From: DASQHM01 sp035632095
GTDB lineage: Bacteria > Pseudomonadota > Alphaproteobacteria > Ferrovibrionales > Ferrovibrionaceae
Direction: 5' to 3'
Length of the DNA stretch: 23,589 nucleotides
Assembly: GCA_035632095.1 (NCBI GenBank)
Contig: DASQHM010000141.1
Location: forward strand, 1 to 23,589
Shown here one piece after another: positions 15,473 through 23,562 of this stretch (positions within the stretch are counted from its first letter, which is position 1; every line of letters starts with the position of its first letter). The notes below the pieces were generated by a model. That model searched no databases and had not been told where the DNA came from. It saw only the letters and a list, made by a program, of their open reading frames with translations. The translations under genes and the position numbers were made by a program.

Positions 15473-17884
15473 TTGTTGCGCCGATTCACCCGGGTCCTTG
15501 CTGCGGCCTGTTGGCTGCTTGCCATAGCCGCCGGCGCTGAGAGCGCAGCCCAGACACGCCTCCCGGGCCCCCCGGCCGGGCCTCCGGCCGCCCCGCAGGC
15601 GGCCACCAGGGCGGAGCCGCCCGCCCGCCCGCCCGCACCGGGGCTGCTCGCCCCGCCCATAGAAGTCCCCACGCGTACCGCGCAAGCCGCCGCGGACACG
15701 GTCAAGGAAATCCGGGTCGAAGGGACGCAGCGTATCGAGCCGGACACGGTGCGGTCCTACATGCAGATCGCGGTCGGCGACCGAGTGGATCCGGATCGCA
15801 TCGACAAATCGCTGAAGGCTCTGTTCGCGACCGGCCTCTTTGCCGACGTCAGCGTGCAAGAGGACGCCGGCATCGTCCTCGTGAAGGTGGTCGAGAACCC
15901 GATCATCAACCGCATCGCCTTCGAAGGTAATCGCCATATCTCCGAGGACACCCTGACGGCGGAAGTGCAGCTCAAGGCGCGCACGGTCTACACCCGTTCG
16001 CGCGTCCAGTCCGACGTGCAGCGCATCGTGCAGCTTTACCGCCGCGGCGGCCGGTTCGCGGCGACGGTGGAGCCGAAGGTCATTCAGCTTCCCCAAAACC
16101 GTGTCGACCTGGTGTTCGAGATCAACGAAGGCGACACGACGAAAATCGCGCGCATCCGGTTTGTCGGAAATCACAAGTTTTCCGACAGCCGGCTGCGCGA
16201 AGCCATTGCCACGCGAGAATCCGCCTGGTGGCGCATCCTCAGCACCGACGACAACTACGATCCCGACCGGCTCACCCTCGATCGGGAGCAACTCCGCCAC
16301 TATTACTTGTCGCACGGCTATGCCGACTTCCGCGTCGTATCGGCGGTCGCCGAACTCACGCCCTCCCAGGATGCCTTTTTCATCACCTTCACGCTGGAAG
16401 AAGGCGAACAATACAAATTCGGTAAGATCGACGTTGAATCGGAGATCAAGGAGATCGACGCCTCGAAACTCAAACCGCTGGTCACGACGAAAGAGGGCGA
16501 GACCTACGATGCGGAGGCGGTGGAGCAGACCATCGAGGCGATAACCTTCGAGCTTGGCCGGCTCGGTTACGCCTTCGTCGACGTGCGTCCGAAAGTCGAC
16601 AAGAATCGGGAGAAGAAGACCGTCGGCGTCACCTTCGTGATCAACGAGGGGCCACGCGTCTATGTGGAGCGCATCAACATCACCGGCAACGTGCGCACGC
16701 TCGACAAGGTGATCCGGCGCGAGTTCCGGCTGGCCGAAGGCGATGCGTTCAACACCGCGAAGCTGCAACGCTCGCGCCAGCGCATTCGCGCGCTCGGCTT
16801 CTTTGAAAAGGTCAATATCACGCAGGTGCCGGGCTCGGCGCCCGACCGCACCGTTATCAATGTGGACGTGCAGGAGAAATCCACCGGCGAACTGAGCTTC
16901 GGCGTCGGCTTCTCGACGGCGGAATCGGTGCTGGGCACGGTTACGCTGCACGAGCGCAATCTGCTCGGCCGCGGCCAGGATCTGCGTACCGGATTTTCGC
17001 TTTCCACCAAGCGCCAGGAAATCGACCTCGGCTTCACCGAACCCTACTTCCTCGACCGCGAGATTGCGGCGGGCTTCGACGTCTTCCATCTCCGGTCCGA
17101 CTTCCAGAGCGAGTCGTCGTTCAACGAGTCGTCCAGCGGCCTGACCTTGCGCGCGGGCTACCCGATCACCGAACAACTGTCGCAAGGCGTGAACTACAAA
17201 ATTCGCTCCGATCGCATCAGCGGCATTCCGACCACAGCCTCGCTCTTCATTCAGGAAGCGGGCGGCACCCTCACCACGTCTTCAATCGGCCATGTTCTCG
17301 CCTACGACCGGCGCGATGACAAACTCGAGCCCACCAAAGGATACTTTCTGCGATTTGGCCAAGACTTTGCGGGCCTAGGCGGGGTGCGTTTCGTTCGCAC
17401 TACGGCCAGCGCCACGCAATTCTTCCCGATCACTGATCAGGTGGTGTTCAGCATCGGCGCCGAAGGCGGCAATATTTCGGGGTATGGCGGCGACCCCGTA
17501 CACCTTGCCAGCCGCTTTTTCGTAGGCGGCGACGACTTCCGCGGATTTGCCAGCGGCGGCGTCGGACCGCACGACACGTCGACGGGCGATGCGCTCGGCG
17601 CCAACAACTATTACATCGGAACGGCGGAAGTGAGTTTTCCTATAGGTCTGCCGAGCGAATTTGGTATTCTCGGCCGCACGTTCGCCCAGGCCGGCAGCGC
17701 GTGGGGCATAGACGACAGCGGCCCGACGCTAGCCGACTCCACGGCAATTCGGACAAGCGCCGGCGTTGGCCTTTCGTGGAAATCGCCGTTCGGGCCGGTC
17801 CGCGTCGATTTGGGGATTCCCATCCAAAGGCAGTCGGCGGACAAGAAAGAGATATTCCGTTTCAATTTCGGCACAAGGTTCTAG
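15473..17884 (+). CDS. bamA: Outer-membrane protein assembly factor BamA
   Basis: About 803 residues. The BAM core inserts beta-barrel proteins into the outer membrane. In order: a signal peptide (LRRFTRVLAAACWLLAIAAG), a Pro/Ala-rich linker (about 28-76), five POTRA domains (about 77-470; the first begins VKEIRVEGTQRI), and a 16-strand barrel from about 472. The loop-6 motif is FRGF (689-692), and the protein ends in FGTRF with the terminal Phe needed for barrel recognition. No ATG is available at the N-terminus, only TTG codons at 15446, 15464, 15473 and 15476. I choose 15473 because GGGGG at 15466-15470 is just upstream and a short basic n-region results. skp starts directly at the stop. 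Confidence 0.94.
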   Translation: MLRRFTRVLAAACWLLAIAAGAESAAQTRLPGPPAGPPAAPQAATRAEPPARPPAPGLLAPPIEVPTRTAQAAADTVKEIRVEGTQRIEPDTVRSYMQIAVGDRVDPDRIDKSLKALFATGLFADVSVQEDAGIVLVKVVENPIINRIAFEGNRHISEDTLTAEVQLKARTVYTRSRVQSDVQRIVQLYRRGGRFAATVEPKVIQLPQNRVDLVFEINEGDTTKIARIRFVGNHKFSDSRLREAIATRESAWWRILSTDDNYDPDRLTLDREQLRHYYLSHGYADFRVVSAVAELTPSQDAFFITFTLEEGEQYKFGKIDVESEIKEIDASKLKPLVTTKEGETYDAEAVEQTIEAITFELGRLGYAFVDVRPKVDKNREKKTVGVTFVINEGPRVYVERINITGNVRTLDKVIRREFRLAEGDAFNTAKLQRSRQRIRALGFFEKVNITQVPGSAPDRTVINVDVQEKSTGELSFGVGFSTAESVLGTVTLHERNLLGRGQDLRTGFSLSTKRQEIDLGFTEPYFLDREIAAGFDVFHLRSDFQSESSFNESSSGLTLRAGYPITEQLSQGVNYKIRSDRISGIPTTASLFIQEAGGTLTTSSIGHVLAYDRRDDKLEPTKGYFLRFGQDFAGLGGVRFVRTTASATQFFPITDQVVFSIGAEGGNISGYGGDPVHLASRFFVGGDDFRGFASGGVGPHDTSTGDALGANNYYIGTAEVSFPIGLPSEFGILGRTFAQAGSAWGIDDSGPTLADSTAIRTSAGVGLSWKSPFGPVRVDLGIPIQRQSADKKEIFRFNFGTRF
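15617..15636 (+). repeat. Tetranucleotide tandem repeat (CCGC x5) inside bamA
   Basis: Five exact CCGC units encode part of the Pro/Ala linker (AEPPARPPAPG). A 4-base unit shifts the frame unless three units change together. The locus could therefore be unstable, although five copies is short for classical phase variation. Confidence 0.7.
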
Positions 17885-18610
17885 ATGACGACGTTCCAGA
17901 TCAAGATTCGCGGCATTGCGGTTTCGTTGACGCTGGGCGCTTTGGTGCTTGGCGGCTTCAGCGTCGCTGTGCCATCGGTGAACGCGCAGACGGCAAAGCC
18001 GGCGACCCCCGCGCCGACAGCACCGGCAGCACCGGCAGCACCGGCCGCGCCCGCCGCGTCGCCGGCGGCGCCAACCGCCACGGCCGCCAAGGCGCCCGCC
18101 TTGCCTATCGCCGTTCTGGACATGCAGCGTGCCTATGGCGATTCGCTTGCCGGCAAGAGCGGCGCGCAGCAACTGGACGAGCTTCGCGCCAAGTACCAGG
18201 CGGAAGCCAAGAAGCGGGAAGACAAAATACTCGCGGACGAGGACAACCTGGTTCGCCAGCGCGCTTTGCTTTCGCCCGAGGCCTTCGAGGAAAAGCGCCG
18301 GCAACTGGCGCGCGCCAAGGCGGATCAGCAGCAATTCATGCAGGACGCCAATGCGGACATCGATCTGGCGTACAATCGTGCATTCCAGGACGTGCGCAAG
18401 GTGCTGGCAGGCGTCATTCAGGACATCATGCGCGAACGCGGCATCGCTCTGGTCGTCGACCCGCATCTCGTGGTGATGAACGATACGAATTTGGAAATCA
18501 CCGACGAGGCGATCAAGCGCCTGAACAAGATCCTGCCCTCGGTGAAGATCGTGGCGGCCGGTCCGGGCGGCCAGCCCAAGGCGGCCAAGAAAGCGCCTGA
18601 CGCGCAGTAG
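17885..18610 (+). CDS. skp: Periplasmic OmpH/Skp-family chaperone
   Basis: 241 residues. A signal peptide (to about VNA, residue 34) is followed by an Ala/Pro-rich stretch (36-72). The Skp/OmpH domain starts at LPIAVLDMQRAY, with long charged helices (about 85-165) that form the coiled-coil tentacles, and a final strand region (IALVVDPHLVVM). Skp holds unfolded outer-membrane proteins and passes them to BAM, consistent with its place directly after bamA (ATG immediately follows the stop). E. coli Skp is about 161 residues; the excess here is the linker and a basic tail (GQPKAAKKAPDAQ). lpxD follows after 2 bases. Confidence 0.9.
   Translation: MTTFQIKIRGIAVSLTLGALVLGGFSVAVPSVNAQTAKPATPAPTAPAAPAAPAAPAASPAAPTATAAKAPALPIAVLDMQRAYGDSLAGKSGAQQLDELRAKYQAEAKKREDKILADEDNLVRQRALLSPEAFEEKRRQLARAKADQQQFMQDANADIDLAYNRAFQDVRKVLAGVIQDIMRERGIALVVDPHLVVMNDTNLEITDEAIKRLNKILPSVKIVAAGPGGQPKAAKKAPDAQ
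18020..18045 (+). repeat. 9-bp tandem repeat (GCACCGGCA) inside skp
   Basis: Units lie at 18020-18028 and 18029-18037, with a third at 18038-18045 matching over 8 bases. They encode repeated Ala-Pro-Ala. Gain or loss of a unit stays in frame, so linker length can change without harm to the domain. Confidence 0.65.
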
Positions 18611-18612
18611 TC

Positions 18613-19641
18613 ATGGCCGACCCCCGCTTCTTCGCCAATCGGGGGCCGTTTCCGCTCAAGCGCATCGCTGAGATCGGCGGCGCTACGCTGCCTGACGGCG
18701 CCGACGCCGGCCGCACCATCGCTGACGTTGCGCCGCTCGATACGGCCGGTCCGAACGACCTGAGCTGGTTCGACAACAAGCGCTATCTCGATCAGCTGCG
18801 CGCGACGAAGGCCGCCGCGTGTCTCATTGCCGCGAAATTCGCCGGCAGCGTCCCCGCCGGGACCGTCGCGCTCATTACGGACAAGCCGTATCGCGCCTAT
18901 GCGTTGATCGCCCAGGCCTTCTATCCCGCGCCGCCTGTAGTGCCGGGCGTGCACCCGCGCGCGGTCGTTCATCCTTCCGCACGTCTCGGTTCCGGTTGCG
19001 AAGTGGCGGCGGGGGTAGTCATCGAAGCGGGTGTGCGGATCGGCGCGCATTGCCGGATCGACGCCAACGCCGTGATCGACGCGAACGTGACGGTCGGGGC
19101 CGATTGCCGCATCGGCGCCAATGCATCGCTCAGTCATTGCCAAATCGGCAATCGCGTGACCCTGCATCCTGGCGTGCGCATCGGCCAGGACGGGTTCGGC
19201 TTTGCGCCGGATCCGTCGGGCCATGTCAAAGTGCCGCAGCTCGGGCGCGTCACGATCGGCGATGATTGCGAAATCGGCGCCAATACGACGATCGACCGGG
19301 GCAGCGGCTCCGATACGGTGGTCGGCGCCGGCACCTGGATTGATAATCTTGTCCAGATCGGGCACAACGTGCGGATCGGCCGGGGCTGCATTATCGTCGC
19401 CCAGGCCGGCATATCGGGATCCACCCGGCTCGGCGATTTCGTGGCGCTGGGCGGGCAGGCCGGATTGACCGGCCATTTGAGCATCGGCTCGGGCGCGCAG
19501 ATCGCGGCCCAGGCGGGCGTGATGGGCGACGTGCCGGCTGGCGAAACGGTGTGCGGAGCGCCTGCCGTGCCGATCCGCGAATTCTTTCGCCAGACGGCGG
19601 TGCTCCAGCGATTGGGGAAGCAAAAGGGCAAGGTCGAATGA
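18613..19641 (+). CDS. lpxD: UDP-3-O-(3-hydroxyacyl)glucosamine N-acyltransferase
   Basis: 342 residues. LpxD adds the N-linked 3-hydroxyacyl chain from ACP in the third step of lipid A synthesis, in the cytoplasm. An N-terminal uridine-binding domain (about 1-105) is followed by a left-handed beta-helix of hexapeptide repeats (VHPSARLGSG to about 305). The catalytic His is His251 in DNLVQIGHNV, and a C-terminal helix (IREFFRQTAVLQRL) completes the trimer. The length matches the E. coli enzyme. It lies 2 bases after skp, and its stop overlaps the fabZ start as ATGA. Confidence 0.97.
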   Translation: MADPRFFANRGPFPLKRIAEIGGATLPDGADAGRTIADVAPLDTAGPNDLSWFDNKRYLDQLRATKAAACLIAAKFAGSVPAGTVALITDKPYRAYALIAQAFYPAPPVVPGVHPRAVVHPSARLGSGCEVAAGVVIEAGVRIGAHCRIDANAVIDANVTVGADCRIGANASLSHCQIGNRVTLHPGVRIGQDGFGFAPDPSGHVKVPQLGRVTIGDDCEIGANTTIDRGSGSDTVVGAGTWIDNLVQIGHNVRIGRGCIIVAQAGISGSTRLGDFVALGGQAGLTGHLSIGSGAQIAAQAGVMGDVPAGETVCGAPAVPIREFFRQTAVLQRLGKQKGKVE

Positions 19642-20105
19642 ACGAGGCGACTGCAGCGATTGAAATGGGCACCGCCGACATCAGTCGCGTCATGCAGATG
19701 ATTCCCCACCGCTACCCGATGCTGATGGTGGACAAGGTCATTGACATGGTTCGCGACCGTTCCGCCACCGGCATCAAGAACGTCACCATCAACGAGCCGC
19801 ATTTCCAGGGACACTTCCCGTCGCGCCCGGTCATGCCCGGCGTGATGATCATCGAAAGCATGGCGCAGACGGCGGCCGTCCTCGTCGTTCATACCCTTGG
19901 CAAGGAGTCAGAGGGTAAGCTGGTGTATTTCATGAGCGTGGACGAGGCGCGCTTTCGCCGGCCGGTGGTTCCGGGCGACACGTTGCACATCCACGTGATC
20001 AAGGAGCGTAGCCGCGGCAATGTGTGGAAATTCTCGGCAAAGGCCATGGTCGACGAGCATCTTGCCGCCGAGGCGAGCTTTGCCGCGATGATCTTGGACA
20101 AGTAG
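19638..20105 (+). CDS. fabZ: 3-hydroxyacyl-ACP dehydratase FabZ
   Basis: 155 residues, hot-dog fold. It dehydrates 3-hydroxyacyl-ACP in fatty acid elongation and competes with LpxA and LpxD for the same substrate, which explains its place between them. Key parts are MIPHRYPMLMVDKV (21-34) and HFQGHFPSRPVMPG (55-68), with catalytic His59 and, downstream, Glu73 (IIESMAQ). The start at 19638 overlaps the lpxD stop by four bases (ATGA). The frame is open further upstream inside lpxD, without family similarity. lpxA follows after 4 bases. Confidence 0.97.
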   Translation: MNEATAAIEMGTADISRVMQMIPHRYPMLMVDKVIDMVRDRSATGIKNVTINEPHFQGHFPSRPVMPGVMIIESMAQTAAVLVVHTLGKESEGKLVYFMSVDEARFRRPVVPGDTLHIHVIKERSRGNVWKFSAKAMVDEHLAAEASFAAMILDK

Positions 20106-20109
20106 CGGC

Positions 20110-20916
20110 ATGTCGAACCGCATTCATCCGACCGCGGCGGTCGAGCGCGGCGCTCGGATTGCCGGCGACGCGGTCATCGGTCCCTTTTGCTCGGTCGGCG
20201 CCGATGTGGAGCTTGGCGCGGGCGTCGTGCTGGAGAGCCATGTCGCCATCGCCGGCCGCACCAAAGTGGGCGAGGGGACCCGCGTATTTCCCTTCGCTTC
20301 CATCGGTCACCAGCCGCAAGACCTGAAATACGCCGGCGAACCGTCCGAGCTCATCATCGGCAAGTACAACGTGATCCGCGAATCCGTGACCATGAACCCG
20401 GGCACCAAGGGCGGCGGCATGGTCACGCGTGTCGGCGACCACTGCCTTTTCATGGCCAATGCCCACGTGGCGCACGATTGCACGGTGGGCGATCACGTCA
20501 TCATGGCCAATTGCGCAACGCTGGCCGGGCATATTTCGGTCGGCGAATATGCGTTTCTCGGCGGGCTCTCAGCGGTGCACCAGTTCGTGCGCATCGGACC
20601 TCACGCCATGATCGGCGGCATGTCGGGCGTCGAGCACGACGTCATTCCCTTCGGTTCCGTAACCGGCAATCGCGCGCATCTCGGCGGGCTGAACCTGGTC
20701 GGCCTGAAGCGGCGCGGATTCGGGCGCGACGATATCCATAAACTGCGAACCGCCTACCGGCTTCTGTTCGCGCAGGAAGGCACGCTGCAGGAGCGGCTGG
20801 AAGACGTGGCGCCCATGTTCGCCGACAGCACCCTGGTTCAGGACGTCATTACGTTCATTCGCGCGCCGTCGCAACGCGGTATCTGCCAACCGCATCCGGA
20901 TGCCGAAGCCGGCTGA
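20110..20916 (+). CDS. lpxA: UDP-N-acetylglucosamine O-acyltransferase
   Basis: 268 residues. LpxA transfers a 3-hydroxyacyl chain from ACP to UDP-GlcNAc, the first lipid A step. The N-terminal two thirds is a left-handed beta-helix (IHPTAAVERGARI, IGPFCSVGADVELG). The catalytic base is His122 in HVAHDC, and the conserved LSAVHQFVRIG and GNRAHLGGLN segments follow. The C-terminal helical domain starts near LKRRGF. The ATG at 20110 follows fabZ by four bases, and the end overlaps lpxI by 17 bases. Acyl chain length cannot be assigned from sequence alone. Confidence 0.97.
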   Translation: MSNRIHPTAAVERGARIAGDAVIGPFCSVGADVELGAGVVLESHVAIAGRTKVGEGTRVFPFASIGHQPQDLKYAGEPSELIIGKYNVIRESVTMNPGTKGGGMVTRVGDHCLFMANAHVAHDCTVGDHVIMANCATLAGHISVGEYAFLGGLSAVHQFVRIGPHAMIGGMSGVEHDVIPFGSVTGNRAHLGGLNLVGLKRRGFGRDDIHKLRTAYRLLFAQEGTLQERLEDVAPMFADSTLVQDVITFIRAPSQRGICQPHPDAEAG

Positions 20917-21748
20917 CAGCGAGGCGCGCCTCGGCATCATCGCAGGCTCCGGCTCGTTGCCGCTGCGATTGGCCGAAGCGGCCGCCGGCATGGCCCGCCC
21001 GCCGTTCATCGTCGCCATCGGCCGGGAAGCCGACGCGGCAACCCTTCGCAACCGTGACCACGCTCACGTGGAACTCGGCGCGGTCGGCAAGTTGGTCGAT
21101 GTACTGCGCGAGGCCGGCTGCACGCAGGTGGTGATGGCCGGCAAAATCCGGCGGCCGAATTTCCACGAACTCAGGCCCGATTGGCGCGGCCTGAAGCTGC
21201 TGCCGCGCGTGGTGGCGGCGGCGCGCAAGGGCGACGACGCGCTGCTTTCGACGCTGATCGCCTATCTCGAGGAAGAGGGTTTTCGCGTCATCGGCGCCGA
21301 TCAGGTTCTTGCCGATCTGGTGGCGGCGGAAGGCCCGGTCGGAAGGATCACGCCGAGCGAGGCCGACATGGCTGACCTGGCGCGCGCGGTGAGCGTTGCA
21401 CTTGCGCTCGGACGTCTCGACGTCGGGCAGGCGGCCGTGGTGCGCGACGGCATCGTCCTCGGCGTCGAAGCGGCGGAAGGCACGGATGCGCTGCTGCAAC
21501 GCTGCGGCTCGCTGCAGCCGGAAGGTCGCGGCGGCGTGTTGGCGAAATTGCCGAAACCGGGCCAGGAACGCCGTGTCGATCTTCCGACCATCGGCGTTGC
21601 CACGGTGCAAATGGCCGCCGCGGCGCGCTTGAACGGCATCGCGGTGGAGGCGGGCGGCGCGCTCATTCTCGATCGGGACGAAGTGGCGGCTGCGGCCGAC
21701 GCTTCCGGCTTGTTCGTCGTCGGCATCCCGAAGCCCGCGGAAAGCTGA
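20900..21748 (+). CDS. lpxI: UDP-2,3-diacylglucosamine pyrophosphatase LpxI
   Basis: 282 residues of the LpxI (DUF1009) family, which replaces LpxH in many alphaproteobacteria and releases lipid X and UMP from UDP-diacylglucosamine. The N-terminal domain opens with LGIIAGSGSLPLRLAEAA (11-28). The C-terminal domain contains KLPKPGQERRVDLPTIG, where Asp227 should be the catalytic metal-dependent residue by analogy with Caulobacter LpxI. The ATG at 20900 lies inside the lpxA end (17-base overlap), and lpxB follows after 4 bases. Its place exactly between lpxA and lpxB supports the assignment. Confidence 0.95.
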   Translation: MPKPADSEARLGIIAGSGSLPLRLAEAAAGMARPPFIVAIGREADAATLRNRDHAHVELGAVGKLVDVLREAGCTQVVMAGKIRRPNFHELRPDWRGLKLLPRVVAAARKGDDALLSTLIAYLEEEGFRVIGADQVLADLVAAEGPVGRITPSEADMADLARAVSVALALGRLDVGQAAVVRDGIVLGVEAAEGTDALLQRCGSLQPEGRGGVLAKLPKPGQERRVDLPTIGVATVQMAAAARLNGIAVEAGGALILDRDEVAAAADASGLFVVGIPKPAES

Positions 21749-21752
21749 CCGC

Positions 21753-22946
21753 GTGACGGATCCGTCGCCCGTCGCGCCGTCGCGGAAATTGCGCATCATG
21801 CTGGTCGCGGGCGAGCCGTCCGGCGACGCGCTCGGGGGGCGGCTCATGGCGGCGCTGAAGCTGCGCACGCTCGGCCGCGTGCAATTTCTCGGCGTAGGCG
21901 GCGAGCGAATGGCGGAGCAGGGGTTGGCCAGCCACTTTCCCATGTCGGATCTGAGCGTCATGGGCCTGGTGGAAGTTCTGCCGCGCATCCCGAGGGTGCT
22001 GCGGCGCATTGGGCAATTGGCGCGCTTCGTGCTGGCCGAGCAGCCGGACGCGGTGGTCACCATCGATGCGCCGGGGTTCAACATGCGTTTGGCGCGGCGC
22101 TTGCGGGGCCGCGGCATTCCCCTCATCCACTACGTGGCGCCGACCGTCTGGGCGTGGCGGCCCAAGCGGGCGCGGAAGTCGGCGAGGCTGCTCGATCATC
22201 TATTGGTGCTGCTGCCGTTCGAACCGCCTTACTTCGAGCACGAGGGTCTTGCGACGACGTTCGTCGGCCATCCCGTCATCGAAACGCAGACCAACCACAT
22301 GCGAGCGGAGCATTTTCGCGCCCAGCACGGCATCGACCCGGCGACACCGCTCTTGGCCGTATTGCCCGGCAGCCGGTCGGGCGAGGTGCGGCGCCACTTG
22401 CCCGTGTTCGGCGCGGCGGTCGCGCTGCTGCATGCCAGATTTCCGGATTTGCGACTGGTGATGCCCACGGTCGGACCGGTCGCGGGCGAAGTCCGCGAGG
22501 CGGCGGCGCATTGGGCCGCGCCGGCGATCATCGTCGAAAACGAAGCCATGAAGCTCGCCGCGATGGCGGCGTGCAATGCCGCCTTGGCGGCTTCGGGAAC
22601 CGTGGCGCTTGAACTTGCGGTGGCGGGCGTTCCGTCGGTCATCGCCTATCGGCTGCATCCGCTCACGGCCGCGCTGGCGCGGCGGCTGGTCAAGGTCCGC
22701 TATGTGAACCTGGTCAATATCCTTCTGAACAGGCCGGCCGTGCCGGAATTGTTGCAGGAGAATTGCGAACCGGAGAAACTGGCGGCGGCAGTCGAACGGG
22801 TTATGATCGATCCGAACGTCCGCGAGGCGCAACGTTCGGCGGCGGCGGAAGCGGTCAAGATGCTCGGCTACGGCGGCGAAGCGCCGTCGTTGCGCGCCGC
22901 CGATGCGATTCTTCGGGCCATCGCCGTCGGCCCGCGGCGCCGCTGA
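21753..22946 (+). CDS. lpxB: Lipid-A-disaccharide synthase
   Basis: 397 residues, GT-B fold family GT19 glycosyltransferase. It joins lipid X and UDP-diacylglucosamine to the lipid A disaccharide at the inner membrane face. Family motifs are VAGEPSGDALGG (18-29), TIDAPGFN (103-110), HYVAPTVWAW (126-135), LPGSRSGEVRRH (204-215) and ASGTVALELA (280-289) for the UDP-sugar donor. The start is GTG at 21753, four bases after the lpxI stop, with the MLVAGEP strand 16 residues in. It is the last gene of the envelope train. Confidence 0.97.
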   Translation: MTDPSPVAPSRKLRIMLVAGEPSGDALGGRLMAALKLRTLGRVQFLGVGGERMAEQGLASHFPMSDLSVMGLVEVLPRIPRVLRRIGQLARFVLAEQPDAVVTIDAPGFNMRLARRLRGRGIPLIHYVAPTVWAWRPKRARKSARLLDHLLVLLPFEPPYFEHEGLATTFVGHPVIETQTNHMRAEHFRAQHGIDPATPLLAVLPGSRSGEVRRHLPVFGAAVALLHARFPDLRLVMPTVGPVAGEVREAAAHWAAPAIIVENEAMKLAAMAACNAALAASGTVALELAVAGVPSVIAYRLHPLTAALARRLVKVRYVNLVNILLNRPAVPELLQENCEPEKLAAAVERVMIDPNVREAQRSAAAEAVKMLGYGGEAPSLRAADAILRAIAVGPRRR

Positions 22947-22987
22947 TTATGATGCCGATGAATGTCGATCCGAAGGGAGCCCAATCC

Positions 22988-23422
22988 ATGACCACCGAAA
23001 CAAAGACCGCATCCGGCTTCAAGCCGATCACGCAGGGCCGCTTGCTCCATACCATGCTGCGCGTCATGGATCTGGAGAAGTCAGTGCGCTTCTACACCGA
23101 ACTGCTCGGCATGAAAGTGCTGCGGCGGACCGAGAACGAAGTCGGCAAGTATTCGCTGGCATTCCTCGGCTACGGCGAGGAGAAGGACACGGCGGTCATC
23201 GAACTGACCTACAACTGGGGCCGCACCGAGCCCTACGAGATCGGCACCATGTATGGTCATCTCGCCATCGGCGTGCCCGACATCTACGCGACCTGCGAGC
23301 GCCTGGCGAAAGCCGGCGTGAAAATTCCGCGTCCGCCCGGTCCGGTCAAGGGCGGCACGACTTTGATCGCGTTCATCGACGATCCGGACGGCTGCAAGAT
23401 CGAGCTGATCCAGCGTCATTGA
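22988..23422 (+). CDS. gloA: Lactoylglutathione lyase (glyoxalase I)
   Basis: 144 residues, cytoplasmic. It isomerises the hemithioacetal of methylglyoxal and glutathione to S-lactoylglutathione. The four metal ligands of the family are in place: His21 (RLLHTML), Glu72 (AVIELTYNW), His91 (YGHLAIGV) and Glu139 (CKIELIQ). The short loops are typical of the nickel-dependent bacterial class, though the metal is inferred. The ATG at 22988 has AAGGGAG at 22973-22979, 8 bases upstream, which decides it over in-frame ATGs further up. It lies 41 bases after lpxB on the same strand and may be read from the same transcript. An N-terminal extension of about 17 residues precedes the family start. Confidence 0.95.
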   Translation: MTTETKTASGFKPITQGRLLHTMLRVMDLEKSVRFYTELLGMKVLRRTENEVGKYSLAFLGYGEEKDTAVIELTYNWGRTEPYEIGTMYGHLAIGVPDIYATCERLAKAGVKIPRPPGPVKGGTTLIAFIDDPDGCKIELIQRH

Positions 23423-23479
23423 TCGGACCAGGCGGGCAGCCGCACTCTAGACTTGTCGAACTGCAAGGTCCTTATGGCT

Positions 23480-23535
23480 CGACACGCTCACCATGAGAGA
23501 TTCCTCATCCTGAGCTTGCCGAAGGATGAGGCGCG
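23480..23535. repeat. Intergenic palindromic repeat element
   Basis: CCTCATCCT (23503-23511) and AGGATGAGG (23523-23531) form a perfect 9-bp stem around an 11-base loop. Just before it is CTCACCATGAG (23487-23497). This combination resembles the dispersed CTCATCCTGAG...GGATGAG palindromes common between genes in many alphaproteobacterial genomes (from memory). It lies between gloA and the presumed convergent gene and might serve as a two-way terminator. Confidence 0.6.
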
Positions 23536-23562
23536 GGGCCGAACGCAAGGTTTAAGCGCGCG

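Noticed and set aside
15428..17185. 585-codon minus-strand frame opposite bamA
   Set aside because: Shadow of the bamA reading frame; no family motif or ribosome site seen.
20855..22126. 423-codon minus-strand frame across lpxI and lpxB
   Set aside because: Antisense to two conserved genes; no motif.
22763..22987. Upstream extension of gloA into lpxB, including ATGs near 22949-22960
   Set aside because: The AAGGGAG site at 22973-22979 fits only the ATG at 22988, and the upstream residues are not glyoxalase-like.
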